DNA of 64,000 bases from Streptomyces coeruleorubidus (GCF_028885415.1 NZ_CP118527.1:4030001-4094000); one strand, 5' to 3'; counted from the stretch's first letter, positions 9,483 to 17,503 are shown. Notes: generated by a model not told the origin, from the letters alone. Numbers and translations are program-made.

Positions 9483-10748
9483 TCACCTTTGGGTCGGTGT
9501 GAACTCCACCGGCAGGGTCCGCAGCCCGCGCATGATGAGGCCGCCGCGCCATCTCAGCTCGGCCGGATCCGCGGCGAGCCGCAGGTCCGTCAGACGGGTG
9601 AGGAGCGTGGCGAGCGCGGTCTGGCCCTCCAGTCGGGCGAGCGGGGCGCCGAGGCAGTAGTGGATGCCGTGGCCGTAGCCGAGGTGCTGGCTGTCGCGGC
9701 GGGCGAGGTCGAGCACGTCCGGATCGGCGAACCGCTCCGGATCCCGGTCCGCGGCGGCCAGGACGACGAGGACCGGGTCGCCGGGCGCGATGTGCTGTCC
9801 GCCGATGGTGAGCGGCTGCGTGGCGAACCGCCAGGTGGCGATTTCGACGGGGCCGTCGTAGCGCAGGAGCTCCTCGACGCCGGTCTCCAGGAGGCCGGTC
9901 TCCCCGGCGGCGAGGGACGCCTGGAGCCGCGCCCGCTGCTCGGGATGGGTGAGCAGGGCGTAGGTGCCGTTGCCGATCAGGTTCACGGTCGTCTCGAACC
10001 CGGCGAACAGCAGGATGAAGGCCATGGCCGCGGCCTCGTTCTCGGTGAGGTGCTCGCCGTGGTCGGAGGCGCGGATGAGCCCGGAGATGAGGTCCTCGCC
10101 GGGGGTGGGCTCGGTGGGCAGCGCCTCCCGCTTGCGGTGGATGAGGTCGGCGAGGTAGCCGCGCATCTTCTTCACGGACCGCGCCACCCCGCCCCTGGGC
10201 CCGCCCTGGTGACGGATCATCATCCCCGCCCAGTCGCGGAAGTCGTCCTGGTCCTCGCGGGGGACGCCGAGCAGGTCGCAGATGGCGTAGATGGGAAGCG
10301 GGAAGGCGAACTCGTGGATGAGGTCGGCGGACGCCTTCTCCGCGAACCCGTCGATGAGCTTGTCGGTGAGCTCCTGCACCCGCGGCGCGAACTCGGCGAC
10401 CCGGCGGGGCGTGAACGCCTTGGACACGAGCCGCCGCAGCCGGGTGTGGTCCGGCGGGTCGATGTTGAGCAGATGCGTCATCAGCTCGGCCTTGCGCTCA
10501 CCGGGGATCCCGGTCTTGCCCTTGGCGTGCGCGGGTTCGTCATGATGCGCCGGGTTCTTGGAGAGCCGGTGGTCGGCGAGCGTCTGCTTGGCATCGGCGT
10601 ACCGCGTGACCAGCCAGGCCTCCACACCGCTGGGCAGCTTGGTGCGGTGCACGGGCGCGTGCTCGCGCAGCCAGGCGTAGGCGGGGTAGGGGTCGGTGGC
10701 GAACTCCCACGAGAACAGTTCGGGCACGCCGGGCACGTCACGTTGCAT
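9483..10748 (-). CDS. Cytochrome P450 (CYP107-type)
   Basis: The 421-residue soluble bacterial P450 shows the I-helix oxygen-activation motif AGFETT, the K-helix ExxR in EELLRY, and the heme loop YGHGIHYCLGAPLARLE with the axial thiolate at C365. In S. coelicolor the P450 at this position is CYP107U1, reported to matter for sporulation. That the gene here is its orthologue is inferred from position and type, not alignment. No ferredoxin or reductase gene is adjacent, so electrons must come from elsewhere. Transcribed divergently from the small ORF at 10839. Confidence 0.92.
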   Translation of the reverse strand: MQRDVPGVPELFSWEFATDPYPAYAWLREHAPVHRTKLPSGVEAWLVTRYADAKQTLADHRLSKNPAHHDEPAHAKGKTGIPGERKAELMTHLLNIDPPDHTRLRRLVSKAFTPRRVAEFAPRVQELTDKLIDGFAEKASADLIHEFAFPLPIYAICDLLGVPREDQDDFRDWAGMMIRHQGGPRGGVARSVKKMRGYLADLIHRKREALPTEPTPGEDLISGLIRASDHGEHLTENEAAAMAFILLFAGFETTVNLIGNGTYALLTHPEQRARLQASLAAGETGLLETGVEELLRYDGPVEIATWRFATQPLTIGGQHIAPGDPVLVVLAAADRDPERFADPDVLDLARRDSQHLGYGHGIHYCLGAPLARLEGQTALATLLTRLTDLRLAADPAELRWRGGLIMRGLRTLPVEFTPTQR

Positions 10749-10838
10749 GCCACGACCCTACGCAGCGCCCGGGCGGCTCCGGCCGCCACTGTCAGGGGTC
10801 ATCGCTACTCTCACCGCGTCGAGATCGAGGAGGACCGG

Positions 10839-11105
10839 ATGCTCGAAGGCCTGCTGATCGCGGAGAGCCTGCGGGTCGGGGCCGAGTTGGCCGGTGTCCC
10901 GCTGCGCGTCACGAAGATCGCCAGGGTGGCGGTGGAGGGCGCGACGGCCGGGCAGCCGCAGCGGTGGACCCTCCTGGACTTCACCGCGGAGGAGGCCGAT
11001 GCGGAGCGCCTGGCCGAGCGGCTGGCCGCGTGCCTGGCCCCGGACGGGGGCTGGTACGTCAACTACAACACCGCCGCCGAGGCGTTCGTGGTCTTCGCCG
11101 GCTAG
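10839..11105 (+). CDS. Small conserved hypothetical protein
   Basis: The 88-residue soluble protein begins MLEGLLIAESLRVGAELAGV behind an excellent GAGGAGG ribosome-binding site. Sequence features are alpha/beta with strands around RVTKIARVAVEG and RWTLLDFTAEE, and a C-terminal GGWYVNYNTAAEAFVVFAG. I do not recognise a catalytic motif or a named family. The stop codon TAG supplies the first base of a perfect 25-bp inverted repeat (11105-11230), so the C-terminus may have been set by insertion of that element. Confidence 0.75.
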   Translation: MLEGLLIAESLRVGAELAGVPLRVTKIARVAVEGATAGQPQRWTLLDFTAEEADAERLAERLAACLAPDGGWYVNYNTAAEAFVVFAG

Positions 11106-11230
11106 GGGGCTTCTGATGGATCTCCGCGGAGGAAGGAGCGGCGCTCGGTGCGTGCTCTCGGCCTCCCGTCCGGTGCGGCGAGAGTGCGTGCCGGGCGTCG
11201 CGACGCCGCGGAGATCCATCAGAAGCCCCC
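11105..11230. repeat. 126-bp element bounded by perfect 25-bp inverted repeats (MITE-like or giant terminator)
   Basis: The left arm GGGGGCTTCTGATGGATCTC (continuing CCGCGG, 11105-11129) is perfectly complementary to 11206-11230. The 76-bp centre contains a smaller CTCTCG/CGAGAG inversion and no ORF of note. The element begins in the stop codon of the upstream small gene and ends 150 bp before the convergent mazG stop. It could be a non-autonomous mobile element with terminal inverted repeats, or a bidirectional terminator between convergent genes. I see no convincing target-site duplication. Confidence 0.8.
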
Positions 11231-11381
11231 TGGATCTTCCGCTACCCGCGCGGCCAGGATCCACACGGGCGGGCGGAGGGCCGTCGGCGGGCACAGGACC
11301 ACGCCCGTTCCCTCGGGATCCCCGAGGCGCAGCTGGACTGGCGGGACTGACCCGCCGGGCGCCGCGCCACGGCCGTCGATC

Positions 11382-12395
11382 TCAGCGCTCGGCATCCCTG
11401 ATCGCGTCCCGGTACGCGCGGGCCGCCGCTCTCAGGGCCGCCTCAGGGTCGACACCCTGCGACTCCGCGCGGACGGCCAGGGCCAGCAGGTCGTAGCCGA
11501 TGCCCTCGACGGGCGGGAGCGGTATGTCCAGGTCCGCCGTGCGGGCCCGGGACGCGAGCTTGGCGGCGAGGGCCAGGCCGGGCTGGCCGAGGGGGATGCC
11601 CTCGGTGATCGAGGTGCGCTGCTTCTCGACCGCCTTGGTGCGCAGCCAGTGCGCCTTGACCTCCTCGGGTGTGGTGGCCGTCTCGTCGCCGAAGACGTGC
11701 GGGTGGCGGTGGATCAGTTTGGCGACGATGCCGGCGGCGACGTCGTCGATGGAGAAGGGGCTCTCCGGATCCTCCTCGGCGATCCGGGCGTGGAAGACGA
11801 CCTGGAGGAGGACGTCGCCGAGCTCCTCGCGCAGTTCGTCGCGGTCGCCCTCCTCGATCGCCTCGACGAGTTCGTACGCCTCCTCGATGCCGTACTTGGC
11901 CAGGCCCTTGTGCGTCTGCTGGGACGACCACGGGCACTCGGCGCGGATGCGGTCCATGACCTGGACGAGATCGAGCAGGCGGGCGCCCGGCAGGTCGTAG
12001 GAGGCGGGGAGCAGCTCCAGCTCGGGCATGGCGACGCGGCCGGTGCCGGCCAGGCGGGCCAGGCCGTCCGTGAGGGCCGGCTCGCCCTCGCCCGTCGCCA
12101 CGACGACCAGCGTGCGGCCGCCGGCGCAGGCGTCGAGCAGTTCCTGGGCCGTCGGGGACGCCTCGTCGACGGTGATCCCCGCCTCGCGCAGATACGGCAG
12201 CTGCGGGTGCGCGCCGTCCGCGCACAGCACCTGGTCGGCCGCGTGCAGTGCCTGCCAGGCGGGCCAGGACAGCAGGCCGGGGGCGACACGGTGGCTGGTG
12301 GTGAGCAGTACGATACGGCCCAGGGCCGCGGCGGCGGCCGTGCCGGGGGCGGCCTGCTCGGGGCCCGGGGTGGCTTCGGGGCTGTTGGCGTTCAC
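11382..12395 (-). CDS. mazG: Nucleoside triphosphate pyrophosphohydrolase MazG
   Basis: The 337-residue protein has a divergent N-terminal half (about 1-135; residues such as RIVLLTTSHRVAPGLLSWPAW, not a recognised catalytic domain) and a C-terminal all-alpha MazG domain. That domain carries the metal-binding pattern GIEEAYELVEAIEEGD and LREELGDVLLQVVFHA, with ECPW and QTHKGL before it. MazG hydrolyses NTPs, including non-canonical ones, to NMP and pyrophosphate. The N-terminal extension is typical of Streptomyces homologues. It lies 82 bp downstream of the SurA-like lipoprotein gene and is probably cotranscribed with it. Confidence 0.92.
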   Translation of the reverse strand: MNANSPEATPGPEQAAPGTAAAAALGRIVLLTTSHRVAPGLLSWPAWQALHAADQVLCADGAHPQLPYLREAGITVDEASPTAQELLDACAGGRTLVVVATGEGEPALTDGLARLAGTGRVAMPELELLPASYDLPGARLLDLVQVMDRIRAECPWSSQQTHKGLAKYGIEEAYELVEAIEEGDRDELREELGDVLLQVVFHARIAEEDPESPFSIDDVAAGIVAKLIHRHPHVFGDETATTPEEVKAHWLRTKAVEKQRTSITEGIPLGQPGLALAAKLASRARTADLDIPLPPVEGIGYDLLALAVRAESQGVDPEAALRAAARAYRDAIRDAER

Positions 12396-12477
12396 GATTC
12401 GAAGCTATCCCACGCCGCCGACAGTCCCAGAAGTTGTCCACAGGCCCCATGGACCGGGGCCCCTGCATGGTCTGCTG

Positions 12478-13125
12478 CTACATGCTCTGCGGCGCCTGGG
12501 CGGCCGACACGTCCCGTACCCACGGCGTCTTGGCGTCGGCGCGGCTGCTCTTCTGGACGTCCCAGGTGCCGTAGCGCGGGTTGAGGTCGACGTTCAGGTC
12601 CTTGGAGGCTTCGGACAGGGCCTTCCAGAACTCGGGGCGGTTGGTGTCGGTGCCGAGTTTCTCGGCGAGCTTCTGGGCCTCCAGCTGGAGGCGGAGGTTC
12701 TCTTCGAGGCGCTGCGGCGGAATGCCGTACTGCTGGAGCCAGGTCGTCTCCAGCTGCTTGGCGCCGCCGGCCTGCTCCTCCAGGCCGGACCGCATCTCCT
12801 GGATCTCCCTGCGGGTGACGGTCACACCGGCGTCCGCGGCGGCGCGGTGCAGGACCCGGTCGAGGACCATGGTGTGCAGGGTGTCGCGGGTGAGCGTGCC
12901 GGTCCCGGCGATGGCCTGCTGGTACTGGGCGTCGCCCTGCACGGCCGCCCGCTGGGCCGCGCGTACCTCTCCGACCCGCTCCTCCAGCTGGGAGACGGTG
13001 ATCCGCTGGCCGCCCACCACGGCCGCCGCGCCGGGATGCGCGTCGTTGCCGCAGGCGGTGAGAAGGGGCGCCGCGGCGGCGATCACGGCGGTGAGGACGA
13101 GCGCGGTGCGACGGCGGCGGTGCAA
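12478..13125 (-). CDS. SurA N-domain-like lipoprotein (putative extracytoplasmic chaperone)
   Basis: The 215-residue exported lipoprotein begins at TTG 13125, 5 nt after a GGGAGG ribosome-binding site (MHRRRRTALVLTAVIAAAAP). The signal sequence ends in the lipobox LLTAC at about residue 27. The mature part has a SurA/trigger-factor-like chaperone helix bundle (ITVSQLEERV ... TVTRREIQEM ... RLEENLRLQLEAQKLAE) but no visible parvulin isomerase domain. It ends in a short segment describing a Tyr-Gly-Thr-Trp repeat. The 330-residue reading starting at 13470 is rejected because its first 115 residues lack coding character. A role in folding secreted proteins is inferred from family. Confidence 0.87.
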   Translation of the reverse strand: MHRRRRTALVLTAVIAAAAPLLTACGNDAHPGAAAVVGGQRITVSQLEERVGEVRAAQRAAVQGDAQYQQAIAGTGTLTRDTLHTMVLDRVLHRAAADAGVTVTRREIQEMRSGLEEQAGGAKQLETTWLQQYGIPPQRLEENLRLQLEAQKLAEKLGTDTNRPEFWKALSEASKDLNVDLNPRYGTWDVQKSSRADAKTPWVRDVSAAQAPQSM

Positions 13126-13432
13126 GGAGACCTCCCGAGGAGATTGTGCGACGGTGCACAAGGTCTTGCGGTGATCGATGGTAGGCAGTGGCCAGGCTCT
13201 GGCCAACCCATTCGACCAACGATTCACCAGGACTTCCGGCACCGCCGCGCGGACCGGGCCGGGAGCCGTGTCCGGGGGGCGGCGCGGTTCCCCTCCAGGG
13301 GTCTCGGTGTCAGGGAACTTGCCGGCCCTCTTCGGGCCGAGGAACGCCGTGACGGTTCCGGGGTTGTGAGCTGTTGCTGGTTGATCGCGTATGAGCACGT
13401 TCTGGCGTGTGTGAGTAAGTGTCCTACCAGGC
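13126..13432. other. Non-coding stretch between the lipoprotein gene and the BTAD remnant
   Basis: About 300 bp without a supported ORF. The right part of the minus-strand gene's promoter region should lie here. No convincing -35/-10 pair or long repeat was seen. Several in-frame stops interrupt the frame that encodes the BTAD fragment downstream, so the missing N-terminal part of that gene is not here in recognisable form. Confidence 0.35.
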
Positions 13433-13612
13433 GGCGAACCGCTCGACGAGCCGAGCCATCTGCTGCTCATGCGGGCCTTCGTGGAGATCGGAGCACCCAG
13501 CAGGGCCGCCGAGCTGTTCCGGGACCTGCGGCGGCGGCTGCGCAGAGAGCTGGGCGTCGAGCCTGCTCCCGAACTCGCCGCGGTGGCGGGCCAGCCGGCC
13601 TACGGTTCGTGA
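13433..13612 (+). pseudogene. C-terminal remnant of a BTAD/SARP-type transcriptional activator
   Basis: The frame reads GEPLDEPSHLLLMRAFVEIG, then APSRAAELFRDLRRRLRREL and GVEPAPEL. The pattern (LM-A-x-G-x-x-x-A-L-x-x-Y/F-x-x-L-R-R-x-L-x-E-E-L-G-x-x-P) is the end of the bacterial transcriptional activation (TPR-like) domain found in SARP and LuxR-family regulators. No DNA-binding domain precedes it and the frame is closed upstream at 13412, with no plausible start or ribosome-binding site. I read it as a relic of a larger regulator. Confidence 0.7.
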
Positions 13613-13642
13613 GGGAGCTTTGCGGCAGGGCCGCCCACCGGG

Positions 13643-14386
13643 TCACAGGGGATGCCGCATCCACACGTTGGGCTCGACGTACACCGCGTACCCGCGCTCC
13701 GGCTCGCAGCGCACCGGCACCAGGGCGCCGGGCACCTCGATGTCGCCCTGGGTGTCGAAGGGCAGCCCCGTCCAGCGGCGCCAGTCCGCCAGTGAGGCGG
13801 CCACCGTCATGGACGCCGTCGCCACGGAGTCGATGGTGGCACCGGCCCGGGCGTGGACCCGCAGCCACGGGTCCTCGGGCAGGCCGTCGGGGCGGACGCG
13901 GTGGGCGTACTCCTCGATGGGCGTGTGCGGTTCCAGGTGCTTGGCGTTGGGGCGGACCGGGGCGACGACCTCCCGGAAGCCGCGCGCCCGGGCGTTGTCG
14001 CGCATGGCCGAGAGCATCACCGCGGACAGGCCACGGCCCTGGGCGTGCGGGGCGACGGAGACGGAGATCGCGCTGACGGTGTCGGTGCGGACCCCGCGGC
14101 GCAGGTCGGAGAAGGCCCACACGAGGACCGTGTCCCAGCCGTTCGCGGGCAGTCGGCCGCGGCCCTCGGCGTTCAGGGCGAACGGCACGCTGTAGGCGTT
14201 CGCGACGACCTCGCCCTGCTCGTCCTCGGCGAACAGGACGTACTGCGGGAGTTCGGTGGCGATCCGCGGGTAGTGTGCGGCACCCACGAGGTCCTGGATC
14301 GCGAACTCCGGCCAGCTGTCCGCCATCCCGACGACCCGCTCCAGCATCTCCGGGCGGTCGGCGAGGCTCGATATCTTCGGCTGCAT
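13643..14386 (-). CDS. GNAT-family N-acetyltransferase
   Basis: The 247-residue soluble protein starts at ATG 14386 (MQPKISSLADRPEMLERVVG). The acetyl-CoA binding motif A is VSAISVSVAPHAQGRGLSAV, with the family's Q-x-R-G-x-G/A-style pyrophosphate loop (QGRGLS). It is followed by MRDNARARGFREVVAPVRPNAK. The C-terminal 80 residues (PDGLPEDPWLRVHARAGAT onward) are unusual for small GNATs and resemble the larger GNAT forms acting on bulky substrates. The substrate is unknown. It stands alone, ending 30 bp from the BTAD remnant on the other strand. Confidence 0.85.
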   Translation of the reverse strand: MQPKISSLADRPEMLERVVGMADSWPEFAIQDLVGAAHYPRIATELPQYVLFAEDEQGEVVANAYSVPFALNAEGRGRLPANGWDTVLVWAFSDLRRGVRTDTVSAISVSVAPHAQGRGLSAVMLSAMRDNARARGFREVVAPVRPNAKHLEPHTPIEEYAHRVRPDGLPEDPWLRVHARAGATIDSVATASMTVAASLADWRRWTGLPFDTQGDIEVPGALVPVRCEPERGYAVYVEPNVWMRHPL

Positions 14387-14476
14387 GCGATCACGGTAGG
14401 CGTGAGGGCACCCAGCCGGAACCGAATTACCGCGTGGCACGGGCACAGGGACGACCGAGGCGATCGCGCCGCCCGT

Positions 14477-15253
14477 TCAGCCGCCGCACTGCTCCAGCAT
14501 CATCCGCTTGTCCGCCGCCGTGACGGGAAGCTCGTACTTCAGCGACACCTGGGCGAAGCGCACCGAATAGGCGCAGCGGATCCGCTTGTTCGGCGGCAGC
14601 CAGGACGCCGGGCCGGAGTCGCCCTTCGAGCTGTTGGTGCGCCCGTCCACCGGGACGAGGTTGAGCGGGTCGTTGGCGATGGCCTCCCGCTTGTCCTCCG
14701 TCCAGCGCGAGGCGCCCATCTGCCAGTCGTAGGACAGCGGCATGACGTGGTCTATCTGGACCTGCGTCGCGCGGGACTTGGTCCACTCGATGACCTTCCC
14801 GGTGTACGGGTCGTGCAGCGTCAGCGCCATGACGACGCAGTCCGAGCCGGACCGGAAGCGAAGGTCTTCCCCGTCACGCTTCAGGAGGTCGTTGCGCGAG
14901 TCGCAGCCGTTGCGGGCGAAGGGGACGTCGGCCGGTGCCGAGTCCATCCAGGCGTAGCCGAACTCGTCCCGGTCGTAGCCCGTCCTGGGCCCGCGTCCCT
15001 TCGTCTCCACCTTCTCGATCAGGGCACGGGCCCTCGCCCTGTCCTCGACGGACGTGATCGCCGCCAGGCCCGGCTTCGTGCCGTCCGGGTTGTCCAGCGG
15101 GTTCACGGCTCGTCCGTCGCCGGCCGTAGGGACGCCGGAACCCGAGGAGCCACCGCCGTCCGCGGGCGGGGTCAGGCCTTCACAGCCGGCCAGCGCCGAA
15201 CCGGCGAACATCATCGCGACAGCCACTGCCGCCCCGCCCCTCAGACGCCTCAC
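14477..15253 (-). CDS. Lipoprotein HNH-family nuclease (DUF1524/GmrSD C-terminal type)
   Basis: The 258-residue predicted lipoprotein starts at GTG 15253, 7 nt after a GGGAGGGG site (VRRLRGGAAVAVAMMFAG). Its lipobox is LAGC near residue 22. After a Gly/Ser linker, the nuclease domain carries the DUF1524 signature QIDHVMPLSYDWQMGASRW and NDPLNLVPVDGRTNSSKGD, with the catalytic His in DHV and the Asn/Lys of NSSKGD, plus WLPPNKRIRCAYSVRFAQVS. The family includes secreted DNases and the GmrD half of type IV restriction enzymes. The lipobox puts this one outside the membrane, which suggests nutrient scavenging or a role in development rather than restriction. Confidence 0.87.
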   Translation of the reverse strand: MRRLRGGAAVAVAMMFAGSALAGCEGLTPPADGGGSSGSGVPTAGDGRAVNPLDNPDGTKPGLAAITSVEDRARARALIEKVETKGRGPRTGYDRDEFGYAWMDSAPADVPFARNGCDSRNDLLKRDGEDLRFRSGSDCVVMALTLHDPYTGKVIEWTKSRATQVQIDHVMPLSYDWQMGASRWTEDKREAIANDPLNLVPVDGRTNSSKGDSGPASWLPPNKRIRCAYSVRFAQVSLKYELPVTAADKRMMLEQCGG

Positions 15254-15415
15254 TGTGCGCCCCTCCCCTGCTCGCCTGTTCCGCCACCGCACGGGCGGTC
15301 TGTGCCTGTCCCCACGGTAGCGAGGAAGAGGTACAGACCACACCAGGCCTGAACGGGCATTCCTCGCATGCCACGCGTATCGTCGATTTTGAGCCAACTC
15401 CGGAAGGAGCTCTGA

Positions 15416-15601
15416 ATGGGCATCTTCGACAAGTTCAAGAGCCAGGCGCGGAGCAAGGGCAAGAAGGGCTCCGACTCCGCGGAACAGAAGATGAACGAGA
15501 GGACCGGCGGCAAGTACGAGGACCAGATCGACGCCGGGCAGCAGCGGGCAGAGGGATCGCTCGGCATGGACCGCGACCGCGAACGGCCCGACCAGAGTTA
15601 A
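15416..15601 (+). CDS. Small hydrophilic protein, Rv0909/MT0933-like antitoxin family
   Basis: The 61-residue, highly charged protein (MGIFDKFKSQARSKGKKGSD) sits behind a good GGAAGGAG site 6 nt from the ATG. The pattern MG-hFDKhK, a Lys-rich stretch, then KYEDQIDAGQ matches small actinobacterial proteins annotated as Rv0909/MT0933-like antitoxins. No toxin partner lies next to it here, so the antitoxin label is by family only and may not reflect function. A short hairpin (GGCCTC 15602-15607 with GAGGCC 15617-15622) directly follows the stop. Confidence 0.8.
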   Translation: MGIFDKFKSQARSKGKKGSDSAEQKMNERTGGKYEDQIDAGQQRAEGSLGMDRDRERPDQS

Positions 15602-15622
15602 GGCCTCCGAACCTCAGAGGCC
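15602..15622 (+). terminator. Short hairpin after the small antitoxin-like gene
   Basis: GGCCTC (15602-15607) pairs with GAGGCC (15617-15622) across a 9-nt loop and begins right after the TAA. The stem is only 6 bp, so termination strength is uncertain. Confidence 0.4.
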
Positions 15623-15740
15623 GTCCGCGGAGAGGCAACCAAGACGCGCCTCCTGCGGGCGGCTTCGCATGCCCGACGGCGGCTGGGGGGACACGGATGA
15701 GCCTGCGGCGGCCCGAGCGGGCCTTCACGCCCGCGCCGGA

Positions 15741-16655
15741 TCAGACCTTGCCTATCCCCAACGTCGTCTCCTGGGGCAGCAGACCCGACGCCAGGACCGC
15801 GACCCAGAAGTCGCCCAGCAGTCCGGCGAGACGGTCGACGCCATCCGGGCCGAGCAACTGCCAGGGCCCGGCGGCAAGTTGGTCGGTGTGCCGCTCCACT
15901 CGGTCACGCAGCGCGCGGCCCGCTTCCGTGGCCCCGCCGTCCGTGTCGACCAGGCCCCTGCCGGCCAGGCGGTCGCGCGCGGCAGCCCATTCCTCCGAGC
16001 TCCACCCACGGCTCTCGAAGCGCTCCACCGACGCGGCGCCTATCGCGGCGAAGGAGACGAGCGCCTCCACCGGATCCAGGCCGGCCACGAGCAGGGTCGC
16101 GAGGTGGCCGTCGCCGCGGTGCTCGCGCAGGATCGTCGCCGCGTGCCACAACTGCAGGTGCGGGGCCCGCGGCCAGTCGAGCGCGGCGTTGGCCGCGGCG
16201 AGCGGACGGCCGGCCGGGTCCGCCGCCTCGGCCGCACGACGGGCGAGCGCGGCGGCTTCCGCCAGTGCGGGGCTGTCCACCTGGTCGCCGAACAGGGCAC
16301 GGTAGGCCCGGTCGACCGCCCGCGTCCGCGCTTCGAGGACCGCCTCCGGGCTCGCGACCCGCCACGCCGGCTCGACGTACTCGGCGACCATGCGAGGACT
16401 GAAGCTGTAGAAGGCCGAGGCCACCCGCTCCGGACCGGGTCCCCCCAACGGGGCGGCGCGGTAGGGGAAGTAGCTCGGCCAGCGCTCCCGGGTGCCGTAC
16501 CCGAGGGCGGCCGCCTCCTCGAAGGCCTCCGGCGCGTAGTACAGCACCGCGTGCAGGGGCTCCAGCAGGTGCCACATCTGCCGCACGCGGGTCGGCTCCA
16601 CGCTGCCGTCCCGCGTCACCGCGTCTCCGTCGATCTCGCCGACATGCTCCGGCAT
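15741..16655 (-). CDS. SCO6745-family helix-turn-helix-like protein
   Basis: The 304-residue soluble alpha-helical protein starts at ATG 16655, 6 nt after GGAGG (MPEHVGEIDGDAVTRDGSVE). Family traits are RMWHLLEPLHAVLYYAPEAF-like and FAAYGL-like segments near the N-terminus, SPRMVAEYVEPAW, and the C-terminal half WSSEEWAAARDRLAGRGLVD with ATEAGRALRDRVERHTDQLA, which looks like a MarR-type winged helix. This is the SCO6745 protein family of actinobacteria, with no established function. It is divergent from a TetR gene across a shared palindromic promoter region, so it is a likely target of that regulator. Confidence 0.82.
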   Translation of the reverse strand: MPEHVGEIDGDAVTRDGSVEPTRVRQMWHLLEPLHAVLYYAPEAFEEAAALGYGTRERWPSYFPYRAAPLGGPGPERVASAFYSFSPRMVAEYVEPAWRVASPEAVLEARTRAVDRAYRALFGDQVDSPALAEAAALARRAAEAADPAGRPLAAANAALDWPRAPHLQLWHAATILREHRGDGHLATLLVAGLDPVEALVSFAAIGAASVERFESRGWSSEEWAAARDRLAGRGLVDTDGGATEAGRALRDRVERHTDQLAAGPWQLLGPDGVDRLAGLLGDFWVAVLASGLLPQETTLGIGKV

Positions 16656-16740
16656 CACATACCTCCACACACTCGCGTCCGGTCCCGTCGCACTCGACCG
16701 CCGCCACTTCCGCCGCGTCGCGTTCGGCCCAGGCACTCAA

Positions 16741-16793
16741 CTTGACACTGACAAGATTGCTCCGGCGACCCCGAACTTGTCAATGCCTAGATT
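16741..16793. promoter_or_regulatory. Divergent promoter/operator between the SCO6745-like gene and tetR
   Basis: The 15-bp near-palindrome CTTGACACTGACAAG (16741-16755; 12 of 15 symmetrical) is followed by CTTGTCA (16776-16782), which inverts its TGACAAG arm. Reading leftward, TTGACA (16783-16778), an 18-bp spacer and CAATCT (16759-16754) form a good promoter. Reading rightward, TAGATT (16788-16793) could be the tetR -10. The repeats sit where a TetR dimer would block both. Confidence 0.5.
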
Positions 16794-16811
16794 CGGCGTA
16801 CGCTCCTGACC

Positions 16812-17414
16812 ATGAGCTCCAGCAAGGCATCAGCGACGGAGAAGGGCCCCGGCGGCCGCCCGTACCACCACGGCGACCTGCGCCGTGCCATCCTCACCGC
16901 CGCCCTCGACGCGATCGCGGCGGACGGTCCGTCCGGGCTGAGTCTGCGCGACCTCGCCCGCCGCGCGGGCGTCTCGCACGCCGCGCCCGCCCACCACTTC
17001 AAGGACCGCGCCGGACTGCTCACGGCGATCGCCGCCGAGGGCTTCGGGCTGCTCGCGACCACGCTCAGGGCGGCGGCGGACCTGGAGGAGGCGGGTGTGC
17101 GCTACGTACGTTTCACGCGTGAGCATCCGGCGCACTTCCAGGTGATGTTCGCGCCCGAGCTGCTGCGCACCGGCGACCTGGAACTGACCACGGCGCGCGC
17201 CCTCGCCTCGGACGCCCTGCGCGAGGCCGTCACGGCGGTGCCCCCGGAAGGCCGCGGCACCGACGCGCGACTCGCCGGCATCGCCGCCTGGTCCCTGGCC
17301 CACGGCTTCGCCACGCTGCTGCTCAGTCACAACCTGGACGACCCGGTGGGTGAGCAGGACCCCGAGGAGGTGTTCCGCAAGCTGGCGGGGATGCTGTTCC
17401 GCCACGCCGAGTAG
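16812..17414 (+). CDS. TetR-family transcriptional regulator
   Basis: The 200-residue protein has an N-terminal TetR helix-turn-helix (about 17-65: YHHGDLRRAILTAALDAIAA, LSLRDLARRAGVSHAAPAHH-type recognition helix, FKDRAGLLTAIAAEGF) and a C-terminal ligand/dimer domain of the TetR_C_33/WHG type (FTREHPAHFQVMFAPELL, AWSLAHGFATLLL). The HHGDLR start and the HPAHFQVMF segment are hallmarks of this subfamily. It is divergent from the SCO6745-like gene and precedes the SDR/MerR pair, whose promoter shares the 11-nt word TTGACACTGAC with its own upstream region, so it may control both. Ligand unknown. Confidence 0.9.
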   Translation: MSSSKASATEKGPGGRPYHHGDLRRAILTAALDAIAADGPSGLSLRDLARRAGVSHAAPAHHFKDRAGLLTAIAAEGFGLLATTLRAAADLEEAGVRYVRFTREHPAHFQVMFAPELLRTGDLELTTARALASDALREAVTAVPPEGRGTDARLAGIAAWSLAHGFATLLLSHNLDDPVGEQDPEEVFRKLAGMLFRHAE

Positions 17415-17466
17415 CCGTCGCTCGCCGCCCTCGCGCCATACGGGCATGGCCTCGGCACTCGCGCTT

Positions 17467-17490
17467 GACCTTGACACTGACGTCAGGGTC
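17467..17490 (+). promoter_or_regulatory. MerR-type operator upstream of the SDR-merR operon
   Basis: A 24-bp dyad reads GACC-N-TGAC-N6-GTCA-N-GGTC (17467-17490), with outer arms perfectly complementary. Size and symmetry fit a MerR-family operator, and the last gene of the operon encodes a MerR regulator. TTGACC/TTGACA -35-like words overlap it. The translation start of the SDR follows at 17504. Confidence 0.6.
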
Positions 17491-17503
17491 CGACGATCCC
17501 CGC

